64,000 nt of DNA from Bacteroidaceae bacterium (GTDB lineage: Bacteria > Bacteroidota > Bacteroidia > Bacteroidales > Bacteroidaceae), in NCBI GenBank assembly GCA_017933995.1, contig JAGBKI010000066.1:26075-90074 (forward strand). The letters are read 5' to 3'. The notes beneath the pieces were generated by a model that saw nothing but the letters and a program-made list of their open reading frames with translations, did no database searches and was not told the DNA's origin. The stretch's first letter is position 1; each line of letters opens with the position of its first letter. This document shows positions 35,204 through 44,419 of the stretch, piece by piece. The position numbers were made by a program, and so were the translations under genes.

Positions 35204-36112
35204 ATGAAACGCCCCTCCAACTACACCCCCTTCATTGTCCAGCCCGCCGACCACGGCACCGAGTTGTTGCCCTTCCTCATGAAATGCCTCGACGGCGCCA
35301 GCCGCACCAAGGTGAAAGGCATCCTCTCGGGCGGCGGCGTGCGCGTCGACGGCATGAACACCACGCAGTTCGACCTTGTGCTCGCCCGGGGGCAGCGCGT
35401 CGAAATCAGCAAGGCCAAGCCCCTCGCCACGCTCAACAACCGCTACGTGCGCCTCGTCTACGAAGACCACCACCTGCTCGTCGTCGAGAAGCAGCCCGGC
35501 ATCCTCTCCATGGCCACGCGCGCCCACAGCTTCTGCGTCAAGACCCTGCTCGACGACTATCTGCACAAGTGCCACCGCAAGTGCACCGCCCACGTCGTCC
35601 ACCGCCTCGACCGCGACACCAGCGGCCTGATGGTCTACGCCAAGACGATGGAGGCCGAGCGCATACTCGAAGAGCATTGGCACGAAATCGTCACCGACCG
35701 CCGCTACGTCGCCCTCGTAAGCGGGCGCATGGAGCGGCAGAAAGGCTCCGTCGAAAGCTGGCTCAAGGAGAACAAGGCTTTCTTCACCTACTCCTCCCAC
35801 GTGCCCGACGACGGCAAGTACGCCCTGACGCACTACCGCGTGCTACAGGCGGACAACCGCCACACCCTCGTCGAACTGCAACTGGAGACCGGGCGCAAGA
35901 ACCAGATACGCGTCCACATGCAGGACCTCGGCCACCCCGTCTGCGGCGACCCCAAGTACGGCGGCCACGACGACAACCCCTGCCGCCGCCTCTGCCTCCA
36001 CGCTTTCCGCCTCTTCCTGCGCCACCCCGTCACCGGCGAACCCCTCCGCTTCGAAACCCCCATCCCCAAAGCCTTTCGCGAGGTGATGCAGAATACATCC
36101 GCCACGCGATGA
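35204..36112 (+). CDS. RluA-family 23S rRNA/tRNA pseudouridine synthase
   Basis: A 302-residue enzyme that isomerises uridine in RNA. An N-terminal S4-like domain (about 25-75) precedes the catalytic domain with HRLDRDTSG (133-141, catalytic Asp136), RYVALVSGRM, and the QLETGRKNQIRVHMQDLGHPVCGDPKYG region near 230-257. The target uridine cannot be told from sequence. Its stop overlaps the next gene's ATG by four bases. Confidence 0.94.
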   Translation: MKRPSNYTPFIVQPADHGTELLPFLMKCLDGASRTKVKGILSGGGVRVDGMNTTQFDLVLARGQRVEISKAKPLATLNNRYVRLVYEDHHLLVVEKQPGILSMATRAHSFCVKTLLDDYLHKCHRKCTAHVVHRLDRDTSGLMVYAKTMEAERILEEHWHEIVTDRRYVALVSGRMERQKGSVESWLKENKAFFTYSSHVPDDGKYALTHYRVLQADNRHTLVELQLETGRKNQIRVHMQDLGHPVCGDPKYGGHDDNPCRRLCLHAFRLFLRHPVTGEPLRFETPIPKAFREVMQNTSATR

Positions 36113-36750
36113 ACCTTGATGCCAAAAAGCGAGAAGCCACCACCGATATGCTCAACGTACTCCTTGTAACCGCCTTGCAGGCCGAGCAAATTAGTCTGCC
36201 AAAATCTTTGTTCCGCACAAGCACGCTCATCACCGGCGTGGGAAAGGTGCCAGCCACCTACAGTCTGGCGCGCGTACTCAACGTGATGCGCCCGCAGCTG
36301 GTGCTCAACGTGGGTAGCGCAGGCACCGTGCGCTACGAGCCGGGCGACGTGCTTGTTTGCCGCGACTTCGTAGACCGCAACTTGCTGGGTCTGGAAATAG
36401 AGAGCGTACCCGCGCACATAGAAAGCACCGTGCCCGACCTCTTTGAGCTGCCGCCCTCCGTGGTAAAGGGTGTTGAAGATCGTGAAGTCTGCCCCGTATG
36501 CGCCACAGGCGACAGTTTCGTGACCAAAGAGGAGGAAGCGTGCGGCGACGTGGTCGACATGGAAGCCTTCGCGATGGCCTACGTATGCCAGCAGGCTGGG
36601 ATAGACTTCCTCAGCGTGAAGTGCGTCACCGACGTGGTGGGGCGCAACAGCATCGGACTTTGGGAAGAACGCCTGGCCGAGGCGCGGCACACGCTTCACG
36701 AATATTTTGAACGCTACGGCCACGTGCTCGCGGCCAACTACGGCGACTGA
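36109..36750 (+). CDS. MTA/SAH-type nucleosidase (purine nucleoside phosphorylase superfamily)
   Basis: A 213-residue protein of the PNP/MTAN family that cleaves N-glycosidic bonds, probably of methylthioadenosine or S-adenosylhomocysteine. It shows the GVGKVPATYSLARVL opener, LVLNVGSAGTV, CATGDSFV, the ribose-binding VVDMEAFAMAYVC and the VKCVTDVVG segment with the catalytic Asp. ATG 36109 overlaps the upstream stop (ATGA), suggesting coupling; ATG 36148 (MLNVLLVTALQAE) gives the more usual family start. A futalosine hydrolase role is an alternative. Confidence 0.83.
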   Translation: MNLDAKKREATTDMLNVLLVTALQAEQISLPKSLFRTSTLITGVGKVPATYSLARVLNVMRPQLVLNVGSAGTVRYEPGDVLVCRDFVDRNLLGLEIESVPAHIESTVPDLFELPPSVVKGVEDREVCPVCATGDSFVTKEEEACGDVVDMEAFAMAYVCQQAGIDFLSVKCVTDVVGRNSIGLWEERLAEARHTLHEYFERYGHVLAANYGD

Positions 36751-36771
36751 ACCGCCTACATCCACACCGCA

Positions 36772-37710
36772 ATGCCTCCCCTCCCCTCGCGCCATACCTT
36801 GCGCGGCTACGCCGTTTGGGCAGCCGTGTTGTTGGCCGTGGCTGTGGCGGGCATAGCATTGCATCTACACGTCTCCCCCCATCGCGACGCACCCCTCGCT
36901 CCCAGCGAAACCGCGTCGCTCGACAGTTTCCGGCAGGCCGTAGCAGCCGACAGCGCGGCGCGGCAGGCAGCGTGGGAACAGCGCTATCCGCAACACCCCA
37001 CGCGGAAATACGGAAGCGGGCATCGCATAGCCGAGTCCTTTCCCTTTGATCCGAACAAGGCCGACAGCGCCACCTTTTTGCGGCTCGGCCTCGCACCGTG
37101 GCAGGCACACAATGCACTGCAATACCGACGTAAGGGCGGGAAATGGCGCAGCGCGGAGCACTTCAGCCATCTCTATGGTCTCAGCGAGGCCGACTACAAG
37201 CGTCTCGCCCCCTATGTGCGCATAGACACAACAGCCCTCACGGCAGGGCGGCACACCCACCGTGCCCTTACGGATGCCGCGCAGACCGAACGCCGCTACC
37301 CCGAAAAACTTACTCCCGGAAGCGCCCCGCTTGACCTCAACGAAGCCGACACCACCGACTTGCAGCGCATTCCCGGAATAGGTTCGTACCGCGCGCGGCT
37401 CATCGTGCGCTATCGCGAGCAACTCGGTGGCTTCGTCAGCACGTCGCAACTGGCCGAAATCCAAGGTTTGCCCGAAGACATTGCGCAGTGGGTCGCCGTA
37501 GACCCGCAGGCCTCCCCAACCCGCTTGAACGTGAACCGCGCCACGTTCCAACAATTGGTACGCCACCCATACCTAAGCTACGAACAGGTACGCGAAATAG
37601 CCAACTACCGCCGCCGCTACGGTGATCTGCGTGCTTGGGACGACTTGCGGCTCTCCCCGTACTTCACTACGGCTGACTTCCAGCGGCTTTCACCCTACTT
37701 CGACTTCTGA
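36772..37710 (+). CDS. Membrane-anchored helix-hairpin-helix (ComEA-like) DNA-binding protein
   Basis: A 312-residue protein with an N-terminal membrane helix (about 12-32) and three HhH regions: FDPNKADSATFLRLGLAPWQA (about 92), LDLNEADTTDLQRIPGIG (about 186) and LNVNRATFQQLVRHPYLSYE (about 245). This arrangement suggests binding of DNA outside or at the membrane, as in ComEA competence proteins; the function in Bacteroidota is unproven. It ends the operon begun by the pseudouridine synthase and is followed by a terminator. Confidence 0.85.
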   Translation: MPPLPSRHTLRGYAVWAAVLLAVAVAGIALHLHVSPHRDAPLAPSETASLDSFRQAVAADSAARQAAWEQRYPQHPTRKYGSGHRIAESFPFDPNKADSATFLRLGLAPWQAHNALQYRRKGGKWRSAEHFSHLYGLSEADYKRLAPYVRIDTTALTAGRHTHRALTDAAQTERRYPEKLTPGSAPLDLNEADTTDLQRIPGIGSYRARLIVRYREQLGGFVSTSQLAEIQGLPEDIAQWVAVDPQASPTRLNVNRATFQQLVRHPYLSYEQVREIANYRRRYGDLRAWDDLRLSPYFTTADFQRLSPYFDF

Positions 37711-37732
37711 AAGAAACACCCATAAAGCCTAA

Positions 37733-37777
37733 CGCACCCCCTGGACTCCTACAAGTAATCCAGGGGGTGCGCTCTTT
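37733..37777. terminator. Terminator between HhH gene and aroK
   Basis: A 13-bp perfect stem (37733-37745 with 37759-37771) followed by CTCTTTTTC on the plus strand, between two converging genes. Confidence 0.85.
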
Positions 37778-37830
37778 TTCTTGCTACAAATGTCAGAGAA
37801 GTTCCTCAAGCAGCCTGCGGGCACAAGGGA

Positions 37831-38370
37831 CTATTCAAAGAATCCACCGCGCTCGGCGGCCACAACAGCACTGGCCACTTCGGCCACCTTGGTGGTGTCG
37901 CGCAGCACTTCGACGGGCACGGTGTGGCGGGCGCAGGCGTAGAACGGCTCGCGTTCGGCCAGCTGGGCAGCGACGTAAGCGGCCAATTCATCGGGCGTTT
38001 TGCCTTCGAGCAGCGGGCGGCGGCCTTTGGCCAGTTTTAAGTGGGCCAGAATGGTTTCGGGCGTGGCTTTAAGATAGACCGTTTCGGCCACGGCATTCAT
38101 GTAATCCGCATTATCAAAAAAACAAGGGGTGCCACCGCCACACGAGATGACCACATCCTCGAACTCGGCGACCTCGTGGAGCATACGACGCTCCATGTCG
38201 CGGAAACGCTCCTCGCCGTCGTCGGCAAAGATTTGGGGAATGCGCTTGTGGAAACGCTCCTCAATGTACCAATCGAGGTCGTAGAACCTGCGCCCCGTGC
38301 GCCGCGCCACCTCGCGTCCGATGGTGGTCTTGCCCACGCACATGTAGCCGATAAGTATCAGGGCTTTCAT
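37831..38370 (-). CDS. aroK: Shikimate kinase
   Basis: A 179-residue P-loop kinase that phosphorylates shikimate at O3. Walker A GYMCVGKT is at 8-15, the substrate-binding DLDWYIE at 31-37, the FRDMERRMLHEV helix next and GGGTP at about 78-82, with the lid arginines in KGRRPLL. It starts 13 bp after topA on the same strand and is likely co-transcribed with it. Confidence 0.96.
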   Translation of the reverse strand: MKALILIGYMCVGKTTIGREVARRTGRRFYDLDWYIEERFHKRIPQIFADDGEERFRDMERRMLHEVAEFEDVVISCGGGTPCFFDNADYMNAVAETVYLKATPETILAHLKLAKGRRPLLEGKTPDELAAYVAAQLAEREPFYACARHTVPVEVLRDTTKVAEVASAVVAAERGGFFE

Positions 38371-38383
38371 CTTCTTTTAGCGC

Positions 38384-40714
38384 TTACTTCTTCCCTTTCT
38401 TCTTGCCCTGCTCCTCCATAATCTTGCAGCAGTCCGCATAGGTGAGGGTGGCGGCCTTCTCATGGAGGGCTTTGGGAATGCGGAAGTTTTCACCGTCGCG
38501 CGTGAGGTAAGGTCCCCAGCGCCCCTTTAGGATTTCGAGCGCGGGGTCTTCGTCGAAGCGCTTGATGTGTTTCTCGCGCTCGGCCTGCCGCTTGCCTTCG
38601 ATGAGGCCAACGGCCTCGTCGAGGGTGAGGGCGAAGAGGTCGGTGCCTTTGGGTACGGAGGCGAAGAGGCTGCCGTGCTTGACGTAAGGGCCGAAGCGCC
38701 CCTCGGAGACCGTCACCTCCTTGCCCTCGTACTCACCCAGCGTGCGCGGCAAGCGGAAAAGGTCGAGCGCCTCTTCGAGCGTGATGGTCTGTAAGCTCTG
38801 CGTGCGCTTCATCGTGGCGAAACGGGGTTTAGCACCATCCTCGGTGCTTCCAACCTGCACCATCGGGCCGTAACGCCCAATGCGCACACTGACAGGAAGG
38901 CCGCTCTGTGGGTCAATGCCAAGCTGGCGCTCGCCCACATGACGTTCGGTGCGCTCGTGAAGCGTTTGCTCCACCTGCGGCTCGAAGTCGGTGTAGAAGC
39001 GGCGCATCATGTCCGTCCAGTCGGCCTTGCCATCGGCTACGGCGTCAAATTCCTTTTCGACGTCGGCGGTGAAGTTGTAGTCCAGGATGGCGGGGAAGTG
39101 CTCCAGCAGGAAGTCGTTTACCACCAGGCCAAGGTCGGTGGGCACCAGGCGCCCGCGCTCGCTGCCCACACTTTCCTCTTTTGTGGCGGCTTTTAGCTGG
39201 CCTTTCTCTGTAAGCGTGAGGGTGCGGCACTGACGCTTCTCGCCCTCTTTTTCACCGCGCGCCACATATTCGCGCTGCTGAATAGTGGAAATGGTCGGAG
39301 CATAGGTGGAAGGACGACCGATGCCCAGTTCTTCGAGTTTGCGCACCAAGGCTGCCTCATTGTAGCGCGCGGGCGGCAAGGAATAGCGCTCGGTGGCGGT
39401 GACGCTCTGGCGAATCAGCACCTCGCCAGCCTCGGTGGGCGGCAGCAGCGTGCCGTAAGCGGTGGTAGCAATATCGTCGGCGGAAGCGTTTTCGTCGGGA
39501 GCCGCAGTGTCATGGTACACACTGAGGAAACCGTCGAACTTGATGACTTCGCCCTGTGCGGCAAACGTACCCTGTGCACCTGCCACGTCGATGTTCACGA
39601 CGGTGCGCTCCAGCTCGGCGTCGGCCATCTGGCAGGCGAGGGTGCGCTTGCGGATGAGGTCGTAGAGGCGGCGCTCCTGCGCATTGGCACCAGCACTTTC
39701 GCGATCGATGTAAGTGGGGCGGATGGCTTCGTGCGCCTCCTGCGCGCCCTTGGCTCCCGTGCGATAACGGCGCGCCTTGTGATACTGCTTGCCGAGGGTT
39801 TCCTCAATGAGTTTCTTAGCCGTGCCGAGCGCCAGAGTCGAGAGATTAGTGCTGTCGGTACGCATGTAGGTGATGTGTCCGGCCTCATAGAGTGACTGCG
39901 CCAGGCGCATCGTGGTGGAGACGGGCAGACCGAGACGGCGGGCGGCCTCCTGCTGTAGCGTGCTGGTGGTAAAAGGCGGCGCGGGCGAGCGTTTAACAGG
40001 TTTCTTCTGCACGTCGCTCACCGTGAACGTGGCATCCTTGCAGTGCATAAGGAATGCCTCGGCCTCCTTCTGCGTCTTGAAGCGGCGGGAATAGGTGGCC
40101 GTGAGCGGCTGGCCCGATGGGGTGAGGAAAGTGGCAGTAACGCGGAAGGCCGCTTCGCTCTTGAATGCTTCGATTTCGCGCTCGCGCTCTACGACGAGGC
40201 GCACAGCAACGCTCTGCACACGCCCAGCGGAGAGGCCGCGACGCACCTTGCGCCACAGCACCGGCGAAAGTTTGAAACCCACAAGGCGGTCAAGCACACG
40301 CCGAGCCTGCTGCGCGTCGACCAATGCGAGGTTGATGGTACGCGGGTGCTCGATGGCGTACTCGATGGCGGGCTTGGTGATTTCGTGGAAGACGATGCGG
40401 TTTTGCGCCGTCTCGTCGAGCTTCAGTACCTCGGCCAGGTGCCACGAGATGGCCTCTCCCTCGCGGTCTTCATCGGAGGCGAGCCACACCTTGTCGGCTT
40501 TCTTGGCCTCCGTGCGAAGGGCACGAACGGTGGCCTGCTTGTCTTCGGGTATCTCATATTGCGGCTGGAACGTGTCGAGGTCCACGCCGAAGTTCTTTTT
40601 CTTGAGGTCGCGTATGTGCCCCTTTGAGGAGAGTACCTTGAAGTCCTTGCCGAGAAAGCGCTCAATGGTTTTGGCCTTGGCTGGCGACTCCACGATGACG
40701 AGGTTTTTGGGCAT
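38384..40714 (-). CDS. topA: DNA topoisomerase I
   Basis: A 776-residue type IA topoisomerase that relaxes negative supercoils. The Toprim acidic residues are Glu9 (VIVESPAKAKT) and DEDREGE (81-87); the active-site Tyr283 is in HITYMRTDST. The C-terminal part lacks the Cys4 zinc fingers of E. coli TopA and has instead repeated GR(Y/F/W)GP(M/Y) units (RIGRYGPMVQVG, SEGRFGPYVKHG, LKGRWGPYLTRD), ending in EEQGKKKGKK. The frame runs 128 codons upstream through the promoter and is trimmed to ATG 40714. Confidence 0.96.
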   Translation of the reverse strand: MPKNLVIVESPAKAKTIERFLGKDFKVLSSKGHIRDLKKKNFGVDLDTFQPQYEIPEDKQATVRALRTEAKKADKVWLASDEDREGEAISWHLAEVLKLDETAQNRIVFHEITKPAIEYAIEHPRTINLALVDAQQARRVLDRLVGFKLSPVLWRKVRRGLSAGRVQSVAVRLVVEREREIEAFKSEAAFRVTATFLTPSGQPLTATYSRRFKTQKEAEAFLMHCKDATFTVSDVQKKPVKRSPAPPFTTSTLQQEAARRLGLPVSTTMRLAQSLYEAGHITYMRTDSTNLSTLALGTAKKLIEETLGKQYHKARRYRTGAKGAQEAHEAIRPTYIDRESAGANAQERRLYDLIRKRTLACQMADAELERTVVNIDVAGAQGTFAAQGEVIKFDGFLSVYHDTAAPDENASADDIATTAYGTLLPPTEAGEVLIRQSVTATERYSLPPARYNEAALVRKLEELGIGRPSTYAPTISTIQQREYVARGEKEGEKRQCRTLTLTEKGQLKAATKEESVGSERGRLVPTDLGLVVNDFLLEHFPAILDYNFTADVEKEFDAVADGKADWTDMMRRFYTDFEPQVEQTLHERTERHVGERQLGIDPQSGLPVSVRIGRYGPMVQVGSTEDGAKPRFATMKRTQSLQTITLEEALDLFRLPRTLGEYEGKEVTVSEGRFGPYVKHGSLFASVPKGTDLFALTLDEAVGLIEGKRQAEREKHIKRFDEDPALEILKGRWGPYLTRDGENFRIPKALHEKAATLTYADCCKIMEEQGKKKGKK

Positions 40715-40723
40715 AGCTGTATC

Positions 40724-40762
40724 TATATATATAATACGGAGTGTTTTCGGGGTGCAAAAGTA
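40724..40762 (-). promoter_or_regulatory. topA 5' region: AT-rich motif and -7 box
   Basis: The minus-strand -7 box TACTTTTG is at 40755-40762; no clear upstream box is 19-21 bp away. Between it and the ATG lies CCGTATTATATATATA (40724-40739, minus strand), one of the four exact copies of this motif. Confidence 0.5.
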
Positions 40763-40837
40763 ATCACGAAACGCGCGTCGGCGGTGTTTTGCGCTGACTT
40801 TTTGCACCGTATAGGGGTCAAAGGGTGGCAGAGTGTG

Positions 40838-40845
40838 TAACTTTG
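40838..40845 (+). promoter_or_regulatory. -7 box for uvrB
   Basis: TAACTTTG on the plus strand, 34 bp before the first ATG of uvrB and back to back with the topA -7 box. Confidence 0.55.
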
Positions 40846-40879
40846 CAGCGCAAAATGAGACACAAAAGGCCGTCGGACG

Positions 40880-42937
40880 ATGGCCAGAAATAGCAGGAAT
40901 ATCCCGATGGGAAACTTCAACCTCCACAGCGACTACCGGCCCACGGGCGACCAGCCCGAGGCCATACGCCAGCTCACCGAGGGCGTGCTCTCGGGCTGCC
41001 CGGCGCAGACCCTGCTCGGCGTGACGGGCAGCGGCAAGACGTTCACCATTGCCAACGTCATCGCAAACGCGGGCAAGCCCACACTCGTCCTTTCGCACAA
41101 CAAGACGCTCGCCGCACAGCTATACGGCGAGTTCAAGCAGTTCTTCCCCGAGAACGCCGTGGAGTACTACGTCTCCTACTACGACTACTACCAGCCCGAG
41201 GCCTACATCGCCAGCACCGACACCTACATCGAGAAAGACCTGGCCATCAACGAGGAGATTGACCGCCTGCGCCTGCGCGCCACGTCGGCCCTGTTGTCAG
41301 GACGCAAGGACGTGGTGGTGGTCAGCAGCGTGTCGTGCATCTACGGCATGGGCAACCCCGGCGCGTTCTACGAGAACCTCATCGAGCTGCAGCAGGGGCG
41401 CACGCTGGCGCAGAGCATGTTGCTCAACAAACTTGTGGCCTGCCTCTACACGCGCAACGACGTGGCGCCCAAGGGCGGGTGCTTCCGCGTCAAGGGCGAC
41501 ACCGTCGAGGTGTTCCCGCCCTACGCCGAAAACATGGTGCGCGTCACCTTCTGGGGCGACGAGGTGGAGAGCATCGAGGAGGCGGACATAGACAGCGGCG
41601 TGCGCACCGGGCGTTTCGCCGAATACAAAATCTATCCCGCCAACCTCTTCCTCACCAGCAAGGAGATGCAGGAGGCCGCCATCGTCAAGATACAGGACGA
41701 CCTCGCCGTGCGCCTCGACGAACTGGAGGCCGCCGGCAAGACGCTCGAAGCCCAAAGGCTCAAGGAGCGCGTGGAGTACGACGTCGAGATGATACGCGAA
41801 CTGGGCCACTGCGCCGGCATCGAGAACTACTCGCGCTACTTCGACGGGCGCGCGCCCGGCACCCGGCCCTACTGCCTGCTGGACTTCTTCCCCCGCGACT
41901 TCCTCATCGTCATCGACGAGAGCCACGTCAGCGTGCCGCAGATACAGGCCATGTACGGCGGCGACCGCAGCCGCAAGACGGCCCTCGTGGACTACGGTTT
42001 CCGCCTGCCCGCCGCCCTCGACAACCGCCCGCTGACGTTCGACGAGTTCCGCGAGATGGCGCGCCAGGTCATCTACGTCAGCGCCACGCCCGCCGACTAC
42101 GAACTCGCCGAGAGCGGCGGCGTGGTGGTCGAACAGGTGATACGCCCCACGGGCCTGCTCGACCCCTACATCGACGTGCGCGACAGCGACTTCCCCGTGG
42201 ACGACCTCGTGGAGGAGATACAGCGCGAGCGCGAGCGCGGCCACCGCACGCTCGTCACCACCCTGACCAAGCGCATGGCCGAGGAGATGAGCGAGTACCT
42301 GCTGAACCTCGGCGTGCCCACGGCCTACATCCACAGCGACGTCGACACGCTGGAGCGCGTGCAGATTATGGAAGACCTGCGGCGCGGCGCCTACGACGTG
42401 CTGGTGGGCGTCAACCTGCTGCGCGAGGGGCTCGACCTGCCCGAGGTGGCACTCGTGGCCATCCTCGACGCCGACAAGGAGGGTTTCCTGCGCTCGCACC
42501 GCAGCCTGACGCAGACCGCCGGGCGCGCCGCCCGCAACGTCGAGGGCCGCGTCATCATGTACGCCAAGACCGTCACGCAGTCCATGCAGCAGACCATCGA
42601 CGAGACCAACCGCCGCCGCGAAAAACAGCGCGCCTACAACGAGGCCCACGGCATCACGCCGCGCCAGATTGTGCGCGCCGTGGGCAACGGCGGCCTCACC
42701 TCCGCCTCCGCGCGCCACGCCGAGCGGAAGTCGCAGTACGCCCTGGCCGCCGAACCCTCCGCCGTGGCCTCCGAGCAGATGGCCGCGTACCTCAGCGGCG
42801 GCACTGTCGAGGAGCGCATAGCCCGCATCGAGCGCGACATGCGCGCCGCAGCCAAGGCCCTCGATTTCGTCACCGCAGCCCAACTCCGCGACCTGATGCT
42901 CGAACTCAAGCGGCAGCAGGAAGAGGGCGGGCGTTGA
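40880..42937 (+). CDS. uvrB: Excinuclease ABC subunit B
   Basis: A 685-residue nucleotide-excision-repair helicase that loads onto damage with UvrA and recruits UvrC. Walker A GVTGSGKT is at 47-54; the damage-sensing beta-hairpin YYDYYQPEAYIASTDTYIEKD lies near 96-118 (quoted as a landmark in part); later motifs IDESHV, SATPADYEL, REGLDLPEV and QTAGRAARN are all present, and a UVR domain closes the protein. The ATG at 40907 (MGNFNLHSDYRPTGDQP) is a possible alternative start. Confidence 0.97.
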   Translation: MARNSRNIPMGNFNLHSDYRPTGDQPEAIRQLTEGVLSGCPAQTLLGVTGSGKTFTIANVIANAGKPTLVLSHNKTLAAQLYGEFKQFFPENAVEYYVSYYDYYQPEAYIASTDTYIEKDLAINEEIDRLRLRATSALLSGRKDVVVVSSVSCIYGMGNPGAFYENLIELQQGRTLAQSMLLNKLVACLYTRNDVAPKGGCFRVKGDTVEVFPPYAENMVRVTFWGDEVESIEEADIDSGVRTGRFAEYKIYPANLFLTSKEMQEAAIVKIQDDLAVRLDELEAAGKTLEAQRLKERVEYDVEMIRELGHCAGIENYSRYFDGRAPGTRPYCLLDFFPRDFLIVIDESHVSVPQIQAMYGGDRSRKTALVDYGFRLPAALDNRPLTFDEFREMARQVIYVSATPADYELAESGGVVVEQVIRPTGLLDPYIDVRDSDFPVDDLVEEIQRERERGHRTLVTTLTKRMAEEMSEYLLNLGVPTAYIHSDVDTLERVQIMEDLRRGAYDVLVGVNLLREGLDLPEVALVAILDADKEGFLRSHRSLTQTAGRAARNVEGRVIMYAKTVTQSMQQTIDETNRRREKQRAYNEAHGITPRQIVRAVGNGGLTSASARHAERKSQYALAAEPSAVASEQMAAYLSGGTVEERIARIERDMRAAAKALDFVTAAQLRDLMLELKRQQEEGGR

Positions 42938-42956
42938 ACATAGCCCCGTTAGGGGC

Positions 42957-43000
42957 GGCATAGGATAGGCGGGGGCTTACACCCCCGCCTATCCTATGCC
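42957..43000. repeat. 19-bp perfect-stem palindrome after uvrB
   Basis: The arms 42957-42975 and 42982-43000 pair without mismatch around a six-base loop. It lacks a T-run and is followed by GTCGCTACGCGAC, a second small hairpin (about 43001-43013). It resembles the multi-hairpin repeats more than an intrinsic terminator but could serve as one for uvrB and the facing gene. Confidence 0.75.
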
Positions 43001-43130
43001 GTCGCTACGCGACTAAAATAAACCTCAAAACCATCTTATGACCGATTTGGCTTTATATTCTGTCATATAAGTTCCTTCCGGCACCCGTGTCAGACCTTCA
43101 TCGTTCCCCCAGTAGCGGCAAACGGCGGAA

Positions 43131-44330
43131 CTACCACTTGCTCTTTCCCGGCGTGCGATACTCCTTGCGCCGCTGGAAGTTCACGCCGACGTAGACGTTG
43201 AAGTAGGTCAGGGCGTTGGTCACACCGAACTTGCCACTGCGGTAATTGTAGAGATAGTTCACCACACTGGCACCAGCGAAGAGGCGCCCCGTGTTCCACA
43301 CGACGGCGGCGCGGTTCACGAAGTCAATGTTGAGGTTCTTGACGTTGGTCCACACGCGGTGGCGGTCAAGCTCAAAGCGTTCGCCCTTTTGCAGGCGGTA
43401 GCCAAGCGACGGCATCACGGAGGCGGAGACAAGCACATTGCGCAGAGGCACCCAGTTGTAGGCGTAGCCGAAACTGACGCTGTAGTTGCGATTGTCGAAA
43501 CTGATGCCCTTGAAACCCTCAAAAAGGCGGTCGTCCTCAGTAAGGAGGTCGGGCAAGGTGGTGTAGTCGAAGGCGCAGCGTGTCTGGTCGTAGCGCAGGC
43601 CGAGCAGAAAGGAACCCGCGCTGCGCCGCTGCACAGTGCTTTGGCTATAGGCCGCAGGATAGGAGAAACGGCGGTGGTTGAACACGTAGTAAAGGTTGAG
43701 CGAAAGGTTGTAGGTGCTCATCCCGCTCACGTCGGCATCCTTCACCTGCCAGCTGTGAACGCCCTCAAACCCACGCACAGACGTGATGGAGAAGTTGCTC
43801 TTGTTCTTCACATAGACCATGTCCACGCCGAGGCGGGCGCTGTAGAGCGACACGTTGAACTGAACGGCCTGCCCTGCCCGCTGCGGGCGCGACACGTCGA
43901 ACGTGTAGCCCAGGAACAGCCAGCGCCAGCCGAAGTACGGCCCCACGCGGAAAGTGGCTGCGGGCGACAGGGAGATGCGCTGCACGTCGCCGTTGTCGTT
44001 TTGCGCGCGGAGGTTGTAGGACTGGTAGAAGTTCGTGTTCTGCAACATCGCGGCGTAGTTGAAGTAGTTCGGCTCGATATAGGCGGGGTCGGTGGCGTCG
44101 AACGTCTCGATGAGGCGGGCGAAGAAACCCTTGCGCTTGAGGGCGGAAGCAACGGTGTCGGCGGCAAGGGTGTCGGCGGCAAGGGTGTCGGCAGCAAGGG
44201 TGTCGGCAGCAAGGGGCATGAGGGTGTCGGCGACGGTAGGTTGTAGGGTGTCGGGCTGCGCCACGTCAGTCCCCTGCCCCGCCAGGGCGACGGAGCAGAA
44301 CAGGAGCAACAGGGTCAGGCGCAGTTTCAT
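43131..44330 (-). CDS. DUF4421-like outer-membrane protein with AADTL repeat
   Basis: A 399-residue exported protein, predicted beta-barrel (alternating aromatic strands such as FFGWRWLFLGYTFD-like segments near 130, LFAGASVVNYLYNYR near the end). It fits the DUF4421 family of Bacteroidota. After the signal peptide (MKLRLTLLLLFCSVALAGQG) there is a run AADTLAADTLAADTLAADTV (41-60) encoded by four 15-bp tandem repeats, expected to vary in number. The ATG at 44330 is preferred over an upstream TTG. Function unknown. Confidence 0.78.
   Translation of the reverse strand: MKLRLTLLLLFCSVALAGQGTDVAQPDTLQPTVADTLMPLAADTLAADTLAADTLAADTVASALKRKGFFARLIETFDATDPAYIEPNYFNYAAMLQNTNFYQSYNLRAQNDNGDVQRISLSPAATFRVGPYFGWRWLFLGYTFDVSRPQRAGQAVQFNVSLYSARLGVDMVYVKNKSNFSITSVRGFEGVHSWQVKDADVSGMSTYNLSLNLYYVFNHRRFSYPAAYSQSTVQRRSAGSFLLGLRYDQTRCAFDYTTLPDLLTEDDRLFEGFKGISFDNRNYSVSFGYAYNWVPLRNVLVSASVMPSLGYRLQKGERFELDRHRVWTNVKNLNIDFVNRAAVVWNTGRLFAGASVVNYLYNYRSGKFGVTNALTYFNVYVGVNFQRRKEYRTPGKSKW
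44154..44213 (-). repeat. 15-bp tandem repeat, four units
   Basis: GGTGTCGGCGGCAAG twice, then GGTGTCGGCAGCAAG twice, on the plus strand; it encodes the ADTLA repeat of the DUF4421-like protein. The 15-bp period preserves frame. Confidence 0.95.
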
Positions 44331-44371
44331 CAGTGCTTGCAAGGGATTTTCATCGGCCTTCAGTCGTGCCG

Positions 44372-44415
44372 CAAGGATTAAACCTCATTAAACCTCTTAA
44401 ACCTCATTAAACCTC
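44372..44415 (-). repeat. Half element E6 (upstream arm only)
   Basis: On the minus strand, GAGGTTTAA-type units at 10-11 bp spacing follow the oxidoreductase stop, then a CGGCACGACT core (about 44361-44371), with no complementary arm before the DUF4421 gene. The arm matches that of E9 and the core matches E9 and E10. Confidence 0.7.
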
Positions 44416-44419
44416 TTTC

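Noticed and set aside
43014-43130. Small gene between uvrB and the DUF4421-like gene
   Set aside because: Only shadow frames; the segment has no start with a sensible product.
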